NCBI GenBank assembly: GCA_030536565.1
Contig: JAUNPT010000026.1
Location: forward strand, 1 to 14,510
Length of the DNA stretch: 14,510 nucleotides
Direction of reading: 5' to 3'
Source of the DNA: Eubacteriales bacterium
GTDB taxonomy: Bacteria > Bacillota > Clostridia > Lachnospirales > Lachnospiraceae
Notes under the pieces: generated by a model
What the model was told of the DNA's origin: nothing
Databases searched by the model: none
What the model saw: the letters and a program-made list of their open reading frames with translations, nothing else
Position numbers and translations under genes: made by a program
Shown: in pieces, positions 1-7,404 of the stretch
Position numbering within the stretch: the stretch's first letter is position 1
How the letters are laid out: each line of letters opens with the position of its first letter

Positions 1-948
1 GCATTTACAGTTTCAATTGACCATGTATCAACGACAACTGGAATATCTGCAGCAGAAAGAAGCATAACTGCGATGAAGGTGGTAGATGATAATGCCAGAC
101 CAGAGGATTTCAGGAGACCGGGTCATATGTTCCCGCTTCTTGCAAAGAAGAATGGAGTTCTTGAAAGAAACGGACATACAGAGGCGACAGTTGATTTGTG
201 CAGGCTTGCAGGGCTGAAGGAATGTGGCTTGTGCTGCGAGATTATGAGAGAAGACGGAACTATGATGAGAACAGAGGAGCTTATAGAGCTTGCTAAGAGA
301 TGGAGTCTTAAGTTCATTACAATTAAGGCGCTTGAGGATTACAGAAAGAGAAACGAGAAGTTGGTTGAATGTGTTGCAGTAACTAAGATGCCTACAAAGT
401 ATGGTGAGTTTATGGCACACTGCTATGTTGATCTACTTAATGGTGAGCATCATGTGGCACTTGTTAAAGGAAACATTGGTGATGGCTATAATCTGCTTAC
501 AAGAGTTCATTCAGAGTGCCTTACAGGGGACGCATTTGGCTCAATGAAATGTGACTGCGGCCAGCAGTTCGCAGCAGCTATGACACAGATTGATAAAGAA
601 GGCAGAGGAATACTTCTGTATATGAGACAGGAGGGCAGAGGTATCGGCCTTGTCAACAAGTTAAAGGCATATGCACTCCAGGATTCAGGAATGGACACAC
701 TTGAGGCTAATCTGGCGCTTGGCTTCCCGGGTGATATGCGTGAATACTATATAGGTGCTCAGATATTAAAGGATTTAGGTGCAAAAGGGCTGCGCCTTCT
801 TACTAATAATCCAGACAAGGTATACCAGCTGTCAGATTTCGGAATGGAAATAACCGAGCGTGTGCCAATTCAGATGAATGCCACAGCTTATGATTTGTTC
901 TATCTAAAGACAAAGCAGGCAAGAATGGGACATATGCTGGATTATTAA
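1..948 (+). CDS. ribBA: Bifunctional DHBP synthase / GTP cyclohydrolase II (RibBA), 5' partial
   Basis: This cytosolic riboflavin enzyme makes both precursors of the pathway: 3,4-dihydroxy-2-butanone 4-phosphate from ribulose 5-phosphate, and the diaminopyrimidine from GTP. The frame is open from base 1, so the gene starts outside the window and 315 residues are visible. The ATG at 73 is internal, because the codons before it still encode DHBP synthase sequence (DHVSTTTGISAAERS). Visible residues 1 to about 120 are the C-terminal part of RibB, with RRPGHMFPL and NGHTEATVDL. The rest is RibA, with zinc-ligand cysteines at about 173, 184 and 186 (HSECLTGDAF, KCDCGQQ), the YMRQEGRGIGL motif and the TNNPDK motif. 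The sequence ends in a normal stop. ribH follows 73 bases downstream, so the two are probably the last genes of a rib operon. Any FMN riboswitch would lie upstream of the window. Confidence 0.97.
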   Translation, partial: AFTVSIDHVSTTTGISAAERSITAMKVVDDNARPEDFRRPGHMFPLLAKKNGVLERNGHTEATVDLCRLAGLKECGLCCEIMREDGTMMRTEELIELAKRWSLKFITIKALEDYRKRNEKLVECVAVTKMPTKYGEFMAHCYVDLLNGEHHVALVKGNIGDGYNLLTRVHSECLTGDAFGSMKCDCGQQFAAAMTQIDKEGRGILLYMRQEGRGIGLVNKLKAYALQDSGMDTLEANLALGFPGDMREYYIGAQILKDLGAKGLRLLTNNPDKVYQLSDFGMEITERVPIQMNATAYDLFYLKTKQARMGHMLDY

Positions 949-1021
949 TGTGAGGTTAGAGCTTTGGCGGTGAGTTTCGCAAGTACTTAAAAATAAGAAA
1001 TTAAAAAGGAGACAGGAAAAC

Positions 1022-1489
1022 ATGAGAGTTTTAGAAGGAAATTTAGTAAGCAGGGAAACAAGAGTAGGTATTGTAGCAGCAAGATTTAACGAGTTTATTG
1101 TATCAAAGCTGGTAGCAGGTGCAGTTGATGGACTAAAGAGACACAATGTGTCAGACGATGACATTGATATTGCGTGGGTTCCAGGTGCATTCGAAATTCC
1201 GCTTATAGCATCTAAGATGGCAAAGAGTGGCAAATATGATGCAGTTATCTGTGTAGGCGCTGTAATCCGTGGTGCAACAAGCCATTATGATTACGTATGT
1301 TCAGAGGTTTCTAAGGGAGTTGCAAATGTTTCTCTTAACACTGATATTCCAGTTATGTTCGGTGTACTTACAACTGACACAATCGAGCAGGCAATAGAGC
1401 GTGCTGGAACAAAGGCAGGAAATAAGGGCTTTGAGTGTGCAGAAGGTGCAATCGAGATGGTCAATCTTATCAGAGAAATTGAGAAGTAA
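1022..1489 (+). CDS. ribH: 6,7-dimethyl-8-ribityllumazine synthase
   Basis: Lumazine synthase condenses the butanone phosphate made by RibBA with 5-amino-6-ribitylaminouracil, the penultimate step of riboflavin synthesis. The 155-residue length is normal for the family. Recognisable elements are RFNEFI (21-26), the substrate-binding WVPGAFEIP (52-60), GAVIRGATSHYDYV (79-92) with the catalytic histidine at 88, and TDTIEQAIERAG with the conserved arginine near 127. The ATG at 1022 has a clear AAAGGAG about ten bases upstream, and no promoter or terminator is evident in the 73-base gap after ribBA, so cotranscription is likely. The product normally assembles as a 60-mer or pentamer in the cytosol. 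The gene symbol ribE is also used for this enzyme in some genomes. Confidence 0.97.
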   Translation: MRVLEGNLVSRETRVGIVAARFNEFIVSKLVAGAVDGLKRHNVSDDDIDIAWVPGAFEIPLIASKMAKSGKYDAVICVGAVIRGATSHYDYVCSEVSKGVANVSLNTDIPVMFGVLTTDTIEQAIERAGTKAGNKGFECAEGAIEMVNLIREIEK

Positions 1490-1499
1490 GGGACTGCTG

Positions 1500-1536
1500 T
1501 TTATATTTTCTTAACAAAATGGTTATAATATAGTTA
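1500..1536 (+). promoter_or_regulatory. Candidate promoter for the marR-ABC operon
   Basis: A perfect TATAAT lies at 1524-1529. The best -35 is weak: TTTATA at 1500-1505 with an 18-base spacer. Transcription would start near 1536, just ahead of the large hairpin at 1545-1598. The -10 is convincing and the -35 is not, as would suit a regulated promoter. The assignment is inference. Confidence 0.45.
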
Positions 1537-1544
1537 TTTACAAC

Positions 1545-1602
1545 AAGGTTAGCAGATGTTATTATTGCACAATGCAAATAGATAACACTGTTAACCTTTT
1601 TT
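1545..1602 (+). terminator. Long hairpin plus T-tract: terminator of the rib operon, or attenuator/operator for marR
   Basis: The left arm at 1545-1562 pairs with 1582-1598 over 17 base pairs, with one G-T wobble (1552/1591) and one bulged A (1556). Inside the loop a second palindrome, TTGCA-CAA-TGCAA (1565-1577), can form a further 5-bp stem. Six T residues (1597-1602) follow the stem, giving the form of an intrinsic terminator. It lies 27 bases downstream of ribH's candidate successor promoter start and only 22 bases before the marR start codon. It could therefore end rib transcription, attenuate the marR-ABC transcript, or act as DNA in the form of a palindromic MarR operator. These roles do not exclude each other. 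The structure is seen directly; the role is inferred. Confidence 0.7.
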
Positions 1603-1624
1603 GGTTGCTAAGAAAGGAGCTAAT

Positions 1625-2104
1625 GTGAATCAGACTACAAAAGATTTGTTTAATACATTTAAGCAGTTTCAGAAACTGAACATTTCAGTGGTTTTCCCGG
1701 AGCTGTGTGGATTTGAACACGGAACTTTACACGCTATTAACAGGTGCAATAAGAAGTGTGAGGGTACGGGAGAGATGGCGAAGGTTTCTATGGTTGCTGA
1801 GGAGGTGCATGCTAATCCGACACAGGTTTCAAGAGCACTTAAGATATTAGAAGAAAGAGGCTATATTAAGCGTTCGGTGAATATGGATGACAGACGGATT
1901 ACTTATGTACAGCTTACAGACAGTGGAAAAGAAATATTAGAAAGAAGCACAAAGGCTTTAGATGCATTTACGAATAAGGTGTTTGGACAGATGAAGGAAG
2001 ATGATGTTAAGAAACTTAATGAGTATATGCAGAATCTGTTAAGCATAGCCTCCAAGGAAATTGAAACTATAAAAAGAGAAAGAAAAGAGGAAAATAAACA
2101 ATGA
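1625..2104 (+). CDS. MarR-family transcriptional regulator
   Basis: This is a 159-residue winged helix-turn-helix regulator, probably a dimeric local repressor of the exporter genes it precedes. The winged helix spans about residues 54-106: MVAEEVHANPTQVSRALKIL forms the HTH, and the wing carries DDRR (88-91). Flanking helices would make the dimer interface. I chose the GTG at 1625 because AAAGGAG (1613-1619) sits five bases upstream. A TTG at 1601 would start inside the hairpin T-tract and has no ribosome binding site. The stop overlaps the next gene's ATG (ATGA), indicating translational coupling to the transporter. An unusual Cys/His-rich stretch (C28, H32, H36, C41, C45) lies just before the winged helix. 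The inducing ligand cannot be read from the sequence. MarR regulators next to ABC exporter pairs commonly control drug or peptide efflux. Confidence 0.88.
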   Translation: MNQTTKDLFNTFKQFQKLNISVVFPELCGFEHGTLHAINRCNKKCEGTGEMAKVSMVAEEVHANPTQVSRALKILEERGYIKRSVNMDDRRITYVQLTDSGKEILERSTKALDAFTNKVFGQMKEDDVKKLNEYMQNLLSIASKEIETIKRERKEENKQ

Positions 2105-4401
2105 GCAGAATGTTAAAGAGTCTTGCTCCATATTGGAAATCAGTAGTGATTATATTCGTGCTTTTAATTGCTCAGGCAGCAGGAGATTTGGCACTGCCAC
2201 AGTACACATCGAATATTATTGACAAGGGTATTATAAATGGCGGTGTTGAGCATATTCTTCCCGAGAAGATTACAAGTGAAGAGTATGAATACGCAAAGCT
2301 GTTTATGACAGAGGCTGAAATTGACATATGGAACAGCTGTTACGAGAGAAATGACGGAATATATGAGCTTACAGAAAAAAGCAGCAAGAAGCTTGAGGAA
2401 TATGATGAGACTCTTGCAATTCCGTTGATTATGAATAATCAGATGTCTTCTATGGCGGAGGCTGATTTTAAAGCAATGATGGCGGAGCAGATGGGAACTG
2501 ATGCGTCTGCATTAGAACAAGTCAGCATTGAAATGCTGGGACAGCAGATGGGTGCAGCACTAACAACATTTACACAGACAAAGGATGATGAGAATGGTAA
2601 TCCAGTTGAGGTAACCTGTGTTGATGTAAGACCTGTTATGAAAGCCATGTCCGAAAGCGGCAGAATGGATAAGGCTGCACTTATATCATCAAGAGATGAG
2701 ATGCAGTCTACTATTGACACCATGGGAACAACGATGGTTACATCTATGGGAATCGCATATGCTAAGAATATTGATGCCAAGGCAGGAATGGATATGGATG
2801 CTCTCCAGACAGCATATTTGTGGTCATCAGGACTGAAGATGGTTGGAATCGCTTTCTTGATTGCAGCGATAGCGGTACTTATTGGGTTCTTTGCATCAAA
2901 GGTTGGTGCTGGAATTGGACGTGACCTTAGAGGAAAGGTCTATAAAAATGTTATTAGTTTTTCAAATGCTGAGATGGATAAATTTTCAACAGCCTCACTC
3001 ATTACAAGGTCAACCAATGATGTTCAGCAGGTACAGATGGTTACAGTAATGATGCTTCGCATGGTTTTATATGCTCCAATTCTAGGTATTGGAGGTATCA
3101 TTAAGGTTGTAGGTACTGGTGCTGGAATGGGCTGGGTAATTGTGCTTGCGGTTGTGGTTATCATGGCATTTGTTGGAGTACTTATGGTTGTGGCTATGCC
3201 TAAGTTTAAGCTTATGCAGAAACTTGTAGATGCTGTGAACCTGGTTTCAAGAGAAATACTTACGGGACTTTCAGTAATTCGTGCATTTGGCAGGGAAAAG
3301 AAAGAGGAAGACCGTTTCGATAAGGCCAATAGAGAGCTTACAAGGACGAACCTGTTCACTAACAGAACAATGACATTTATGATGCCGGTTATGACTATTA
3401 TTATGAATGGAGTCTCTGTTCTTATAATATGGGTGGCAGCTAACAGAATTGACGAAGGTGTAATGCAGGTTGGTGCTATGACAGCATTCATTACTTATAC
3501 AATGCAGATTATTATGTCATTTTTAATGCTTACAATGATGTCAATTATGCTGCCAAGAGCTATGGTAGCAGCCAACAGAATTGATGAGGTGCTTGAAACC
3601 AGGTCATCAATAGCGGACCCAGAAAATCCGGAGCAGATTAAGGAACATAAGGGTGTTGTTAGCTTTAATCACGTAAGCTTTAAGTACCCAGGTGCCAATG
3701 AAAATGTTATCGAGGATATTGATTTCGTGGCTGAACCGGGAAAGACTACAGCTATTATAGGAAGTACAGGCTGTGGTAAATCAACTTTGGTTAATTTGAT
3801 ACCAAGACTTTATGATGTAACAGAGGGAAGCATCACATTAGACGGAGTTGACATTAGAAAGCTTAAGCTTGAGGAGTTAAGAGATGAGTTAGGATATGTT
3901 CCACAGAAGGGAATACTTTTTTCAGGAACAATTGCGTCTAACATAAGCTTTGGAAAAGACGATGCATCAATAGAGCAGATTAAAGAGGCAGCAGAGATTG
4001 CTCAGGCTGCTGAATTTATTGAGTCAAAGAAGGATCAGTATGAAAGACCAATTGCTCAGGGCGGTACTAATGTATCTGGTGGACAGAAGCAGAGATTATC
4101 TATTGCCAGAGCCATTGCCAAGGAGCCAAAGGTATTTATATTTGATGACAGCTTTTCAGCACTTGATTTAAAGACTGATGCGGCACTTCGTAAAGCGTTG
4201 GCAAGCAGGGTTTCTGACAGCACTGTTATTATAGTGGCACAGAGAATCAGCACAATCCTCCATGCTGACCAGATTCTTGTTATGGATGATGGAAAGGTGG
4301 CAGGCAAAGGAACTCATGAGGAACTTATGGAGTCCTGCGAGGTATATCAGCAGATAGCAACATCACAGCTTTCAGCAAAGGATTTAGAGAGGAAGGGTTG
4401 A
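2101..4401 (+). CDS. ABC exporter half-transporter with degenerate ATP site and large extracytoplasmic insert
   Basis: This 766-residue half-transporter has a type IV exporter membrane domain followed by an ATPase domain. TM1 is near 13-31 and TM2 near 246-265. Between them lie about 210 residues, expected outside the membrane, rich in methionine and acidic residues. This explains the length, since about 580-620 is usual. The ATPase has Walker A GSTGCGKST (554-562), Q-loop PQKG (601), signature VSGGQ (658-662) and Walker B VFIFDD (678-683). The catalytic glutamate is aspartate (D683) and the switch histidine is glutamine (Q714). Family knowledge (TM287/288, BmrCD) says such a subunit forms the degenerate site of a heterodimer, and the next gene supplies the matching partner. 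The gene overlaps marR by four bases, with AGAGG about ten bases before the ATG. The substrate is unknown; drug, lipid or peptide export are all possible. Confidence 0.92.
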   Translation: MSRMLKSLAPYWKSVVIIFVLLIAQAAGDLALPQYTSNIIDKGIINGGVEHILPEKITSEEYEYAKLFMTEAEIDIWNSCYERNDGIYELTEKSSKKLEEYDETLAIPLIMNNQMSSMAEADFKAMMAEQMGTDASALEQVSIEMLGQQMGAALTTFTQTKDDENGNPVEVTCVDVRPVMKAMSESGRMDKAALISSRDEMQSTIDTMGTTMVTSMGIAYAKNIDAKAGMDMDALQTAYLWSSGLKMVGIAFLIAAIAVLIGFFASKVGAGIGRDLRGKVYKNVISFSNAEMDKFSTASLITRSTNDVQQVQMVTVMMLRMVLYAPILGIGGIIKVVGTGAGMGWVIVLAVVVIMAFVGVLMVVAMPKFKLMQKLVDAVNLVSREILTGLSVIRAFGREKKEEDRFDKANRELTRTNLFTNRTMTFMMPVMTIIMNGVSVLIIWVAANRIDEGVMQVGAMTAFITYTMQIIMSFLMLTMMSIMLPRAMVAANRIDEVLETRSSIADPENPEQIKEHKGVVSFNHVSFKYPGANENVIEDIDFVAEPGKTTAIIGSTGCGKSTLVNLIPRLYDVTEGSITLDGVDIRKLKLEELRDELGYVPQKGILFSGTIASNISFGKDDASIEQIKEAAEIAQAAEFIESKKDQYERPIAQGGTNVSGGQKQRLSIARAIAKEPKVFIFDDSFSALDLKTDAALRKALASRVSDSTVIIVAQRISTILHADQILVMDDGKVAGKGTHEELMESCEVYQQIATSQLSAKDLERKG

Positions 4402-4403
4402 TT

Positions 4404-6266
4404 ATGAGCGAAGATAAAACTTTTAAAGCGGCTCCTAAAAGAAGGGGACCTATGGGCGGCCCAATGGGTGGAATGGCTCCAGGTGAAAAGGCTAAGGATT
4501 TCAAAAAATCAATTGGCAAGCTTATAAGATATATAGGAAAATATAAAATTGCAGTTGTTATAGTTATGATATTTGCTGCAGTTTCAACAGTGTTCTCTGT
4601 TGTTGGACCTAAGATATTAGGTAAGGCGACAACAGCACTTTCAGAGGGGCTTGTTAAGAAAATCGCTGGTACAGGTGGAATGGATTTTGAATATATTGGA
4701 AAAATCCTTTTGTTCACATTAGGCTTGTATGTTTTAAGTGCTGCATTCAGCTTTATTCAAGGCTGGATTATGACAGGTGTAACACAAAAGATATGTTACC
4801 GTTTAAGAAAAGAAATTTCAGAGAAAATAAACCGTATGCCTATGAAATATTTTGAGAGCAGAACATATGGTGAGGTGCTTTCAAGAATTACCAATGATGT
4901 AGATACACTTGGAATGGGACTTAATCAGAGTATTACAACAATTATTACATCAGCTGCGACACTTATAGGTGTTCTTGTGATGATGCTCAGTATTTCACCA
5001 CTAATGACACTTATTGCCCTTATTATACTTCCTATTTCGGTTGGTTTGATTTCATTTGTAATTAAGAAGTCACAGGGTTACTTTAAGACACAGCAGGAAT
5101 ATCTTGGTCATATCAATGGTCAGGTTGAAGAAACATTTGGCGGACATCTGGTAGTTAAGTCATTCAATAAGGAACATGATATGGTTGAGAAATTTGACAA
5201 AACCAATAACATACTTTATAAATCAGCGTGGAAATCACAGTTTTTGTCAGGAATGATGATGCCTATTATGCAGTTCGTAGGTAACCTTGGATATGCCTGT
5301 GTTGCCCTTGTTGGCGGTCTCTTGGCAATCAGGGGAACTATTACTATCGGGGATATTCAGGCATTTATCCAGTATGTAAGGAATTTTACACAGCCTATTC
5401 AGCAGATTGCACAGGTTGCAAATCAGGTTCAGTCTATGGCAGCAGCATCTGAGAGAGTATTTGAATTTTTAGATGAAGAAGAGGAAGATCAGATAGTAGA
5501 AAATCCTGCCAGCGCAGCAGATGTTAAGGGAGCCGTTGAATTTGAGCATGTTCATTTTGGATACAATGAAGACCAGACTATTATCAATGACTTTAGTGCA
5601 ATTGTAAAACCGGGTCAGAAGATTGCAATTGTAGGGCCTACAGGTGCAGGAAAAACAACAATGGTTAAGCTTCTTATGAGGTTCTATGATGTAAACAGCG
5701 GTGCAATTAAGATTGATGGATATAATATAAAGGACTTTAACAGACGTGAACTACGTGACGCATTTGGTATGGTGCTTCAGGATACATGGCTTTATAAAGA
5801 CACTATTATGGAGAATATCCGATATGGACGTTTAGACGCGACTGATGAGGAAGTTATTGCGGCCGCTAAGGCAGCTCACGCCCATCACTTTATTGAGACA
5901 CTTCCAGGCGGTTATAATATGGAATTAAATGAGGATGCCAGCAATGTATCTCAGGGACAGAAGCAGCTTCTTACGATTGCAAGAGCAATCCTTGCTGACA
6001 ACCCTATTCTTATTCTTGATGAGGCAACCTCATCTGTTGATACAAGAACGGAAATTCAGATTCAGAAGGCAATGGATAATCTTATGAAGGGCAGAACAAG
6101 CTTTGTTATTGCACATAGATTATCAACTATAAAGGATGCGGATATTATTCTTGTCATGCGTGATGGAGATATTGTCGAGCAGGGAAATCATGAGGAGCTT
6201 CTTGAAAAAGGCGGCTTCTATGCAGACCTGTATAATTCACAGTTTGATGAGGCACAGGCTTCATAA
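4404..6266 (+). CDS. ABC exporter half-transporter, catalytically canonical partner
   Basis: This 620-residue exporter subunit has a Gly/Pro/Met-rich cytosolic N-terminus (GPMGGPMGGM), six predicted membrane helices and a C-terminal ATPase. Motifs are Walker A GPTGAGKTT (411-419), Q-loop near 459, a degenerate signature VSQGQ (515-519), Walker B ILILDE with catalytic E540, D-loop SSVD, and switch H571 (IAHRLST). Its signature is abnormal while Walker B and switch are intact, the mirror image of the upstream subunit. Pairing the two gives one consensus site (this Walker A/B with the partner's SGGQ) and one dead site, which strongly supports an obligate heterodimer. The ATG at 4404 is preferred over a TTG at 4398, because AGGAAGG precedes it by seven bases. 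Only two bases separate it from the upstream stop. A strong terminator follows immediately. Confidence 0.93.
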   Translation: MSEDKTFKAAPKRRGPMGGPMGGMAPGEKAKDFKKSIGKLIRYIGKYKIAVVIVMIFAAVSTVFSVVGPKILGKATTALSEGLVKKIAGTGGMDFEYIGKILLFTLGLYVLSAAFSFIQGWIMTGVTQKICYRLRKEISEKINRMPMKYFESRTYGEVLSRITNDVDTLGMGLNQSITTIITSAATLIGVLVMMLSISPLMTLIALIILPISVGLISFVIKKSQGYFKTQQEYLGHINGQVEETFGGHLVVKSFNKEHDMVEKFDKTNNILYKSAWKSQFLSGMMMPIMQFVGNLGYACVALVGGLLAIRGTITIGDIQAFIQYVRNFTQPIQQIAQVANQVQSMAAASERVFEFLDEEEEDQIVENPASAADVKGAVEFEHVHFGYNEDQTIINDFSAIVKPGQKIAIVGPTGAGKTTMVKLLMRFYDVNSGAIKIDGYNIKDFNRRELRDAFGMVLQDTWLYKDTIMENIRYGRLDATDEEVIAAAKAAHAHHFIETLPGGYNMELNEDASNVSQGQKQLLTIARAILADNPILILDEATSSVDTRTEIQIQKAMDNLMKGRTSFVIAHRLSTIKDADIILVMRDGDIVEQGNHEELLEKGGFYADLYNSQFDEAQAS

Positions 6267-6272
6267 TATTAG

Positions 6273-6312
6273 TACAGATAAGATTGTTTTTTAATCTTAT
6301 CTGTATTTTTTT
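6273..6312 (+). terminator. Intrinsic terminator of the marR-ABC operon
   Basis: A perfect 13-bp stem (6273-6285 with 6293-6305) surrounds a 7-base T-rich loop and is followed by seven T residues (6306-6312). It begins seven bases after the stop of the second ABC gene. This is a textbook rho-independent terminator and closes the operon. Confidence 0.93.
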
Positions 6313-6502
6313 AAAATTTTTAATATTTCCCGACTAAAAAGCAATTTAATGCGTCTAATAGATATAAAAGAAAATATTCCAAAATAAATATTAAACTAAA
6401 TTAAAGTTAATTACGTATATTATATCAGACAGATGAAAATGTACATTTTTATGTATATTTTAAGATGATATATCATAGTCCGTTTACAGGGGGATAAGAG
6501 GT
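6313..6502 (+). promoter_or_regulatory. AT-rich leader with two palindromes upstream of the 128-aa gene
   Basis: No gene is seen here. Two perfect palindromes stand out: AAAATGTACATTTT (6436-6449, 14 bp) and ATGATATATCAT (6465-6476, 12 bp), both within 70 bases of the downstream start codon. They could be operator sites. TATATT and TATTAT strings near 6416-6423 could serve as a -10, but no good -35 is present, so I do not fix a promoter. AGGGGGA (6488-6494) is the ribosome binding site of the next gene. Confidence 0.35.
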
Positions 6503-6889
6503 ATGGATAAATCATGGAAAATATTTCGGTCAGAATCAGGGCTGTGTTCGTTGGAGAACAGGTCATTGGAGGAAAGAAGCTTTTATAGAATGAAAGTATT
6601 CTTGAAGAATTTTTTTAAGGAACAATATAGAGAGAAACCGCCAGAACAGGAACATAGGTCGTTTTTTTTTTATCTTGCAATGAATATAAGAGGAAAAGAT
6701 GCAAAAGACGAAAGCTCTAAAGCAGAACAGTCAAATTCCTGCAGCATGGATTTTTTTATTGGCAAACGAAAGTTTTTACTTACATGGGATGAGGTATATG
6801 GACTTGTAATCACAGCAGTTGATGTTTCAGGCAACGATGTGATTACAAGTCTTGAGGGAGAAATAGTCAAGCAGAATAACTGGTTTTAG
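6503..6889 (+). CDS. Hypothetical protein, 128 aa
   Basis: I do not recognise this protein. It has AGGGGGA eight bases before its ATG and follows directly after the terminator region, so it looks like a separate transcription unit. The N-terminal half is basic with clustered aromatics (FLKNFFKEQYRE). The middle is polar (about residues 64-80), and the C-terminal 45 residues look like a small beta-rich fold (FFIGKRKFLLTWDEVYGLVITAV). There is no signal peptide or membrane helix, so it is probably cytosolic. Its DNA is odd in two ways: a run of ten T residues (6662-6671) codes for FFF, and a 14-bp perfect inverted repeat lies near the 3' end (6801-6851). It ends four bases before the stop of a convergent gene. 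Support for a real gene is the good ribosome binding site and the open frame; function is unknown. Confidence 0.6.
   Translation: MDKSWKIFRSESGLCSLENRSLEERSFYRMKVFLKNFFKEQYREKPPEQEHRSFFFYLAMNIRGKDAKDESSKAEQSNSCSMDFFIGKRKFLLTWDEVYGLVITAVDVSGNDVITSLEGEIVKQNNWF
6801..6851. repeat. 14-bp perfect inverted repeat inside the 128-aa gene
   Basis: GACTTGTAATCACA (6801-6814) is exactly repeated in inverse orientation at 6838-6851, with a 23-base loop. GTTG (6818-6821) and CAAC (6832-6835) can add four inner pairs. There is no T-tract on either strand, so it is not a classical intrinsic terminator. It lies just before the meeting point of two convergent genes and could stabilise or end transcripts from either side. 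Confidence 0.8.
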
Positions 6890-6893
6890 GAGC

Positions 6894-7373
6894 TTACAAG
6901 GTAACAAATGTGACAATAAAAAAGGACAGTGTAATTACTAAAATACCAATATAAGCCATCAGGCAGGAGTATTTGTTTGAATTAAGAGAGACTGCCTGAC
7001 AATAGGCGGTAAGGAATGTGACTGCAACGGACAATATAAAGGTACCAATATCCAACAGCAGAATATTGAAGCCGAGGATTCCGGTATATAAGTAGAAGAT
7101 AATGGGTATAGCTAAGGTTCCCGCAAGAATGCCTATGAAAAGAATGCATAGGATCTTCGGGAAGTCTTGCTTTAGGGGCTTATATATTAATAGAGACCAT
7201 AAAAGAGCGGGGAAAAAAAGAAGCTTTAGATGTTCCCATGTGGATTCATTAATTGGAGTAAAAAGTCCCACAATTACATTTTGTCCAGACCAGTCATAGA
7301 AAAAGTGGGCAAGGCAGCCGGCAACAGAAGTGAATATAAAACCGAGAAACATATATAATTTAAGTTTTTTCAA
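6894..7373 (-). CDS. Small integral membrane protein, DUF6512-like
   Basis: This 159-residue protein has about five predicted membrane helices (near 5-25, 48-65, 72-96, 100-125 and 135-157). The segment NVIVGLFTPINESTWEHLKL after TM1 is the recognisable signature. I match it from memory to DUF6512 membrane proteins of Firmicutes, whose function is unknown. Translation starts at a TTG (7373-7371 on this strand) with GGGAGG six bases upstream. The first ATG is seven codons further in and has no ribosome binding site, so the TTG is preferred. It is convergent with the 128-aa gene (4-base gap) and divergent from the 64-aa gene (82 bases), so it is expressed alone. No catalytic motif is visible, so I propose no function. 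Confidence 0.82.
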   Translation of the reverse strand: MKKLKLYMFLGFIFTSVAGCLAHFFYDWSGQNVIVGLFTPINESTWEHLKLLFFPALLWSLLIYKPLKQDFPKILCILFIGILAGTLAIPIIFYLYTGILGFNILLLDIGTFILSVAVTFLTAYCQAVSLNSNKYSCLMAYIGILVITLSFFIVTFVTL

Positions 7374-7404
7374 GATAGACCTCCCAAGGATAAATTAGAT
7401 AAAC

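Noticed and set aside
73..948. ATG at 73 as the start of ribBA
   Set aside because: The codons from base 1 are in the same frame and encode conserved DHBP synthase sequence, so the gene begins upstream of the window.
1601..2104. TTG at 1601 as the marR start
   Set aside because: It lies in the T-tract of the hairpin without a ribosome binding site; GTG at 1625 has AAAGGAG at ideal spacing.
3024..3491. 155-codon open frame on the minus strand
   Set aside because: It is an antisense shadow of the ABC membrane domain, rich in Ile/Thr from complementary codons, with no initiation signal.
4398..4403. TTG at 4398 as the start of the second ABC gene
   Set aside because: ATG at 4404 is two codons later with better spacing to AGGAAGG; the difference is only two residues.
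7102..7299. 65-codon + strand frame
   Set aside because: It is antisense to the DUF6512-like gene, which has a clear family motif, start site and promoter.
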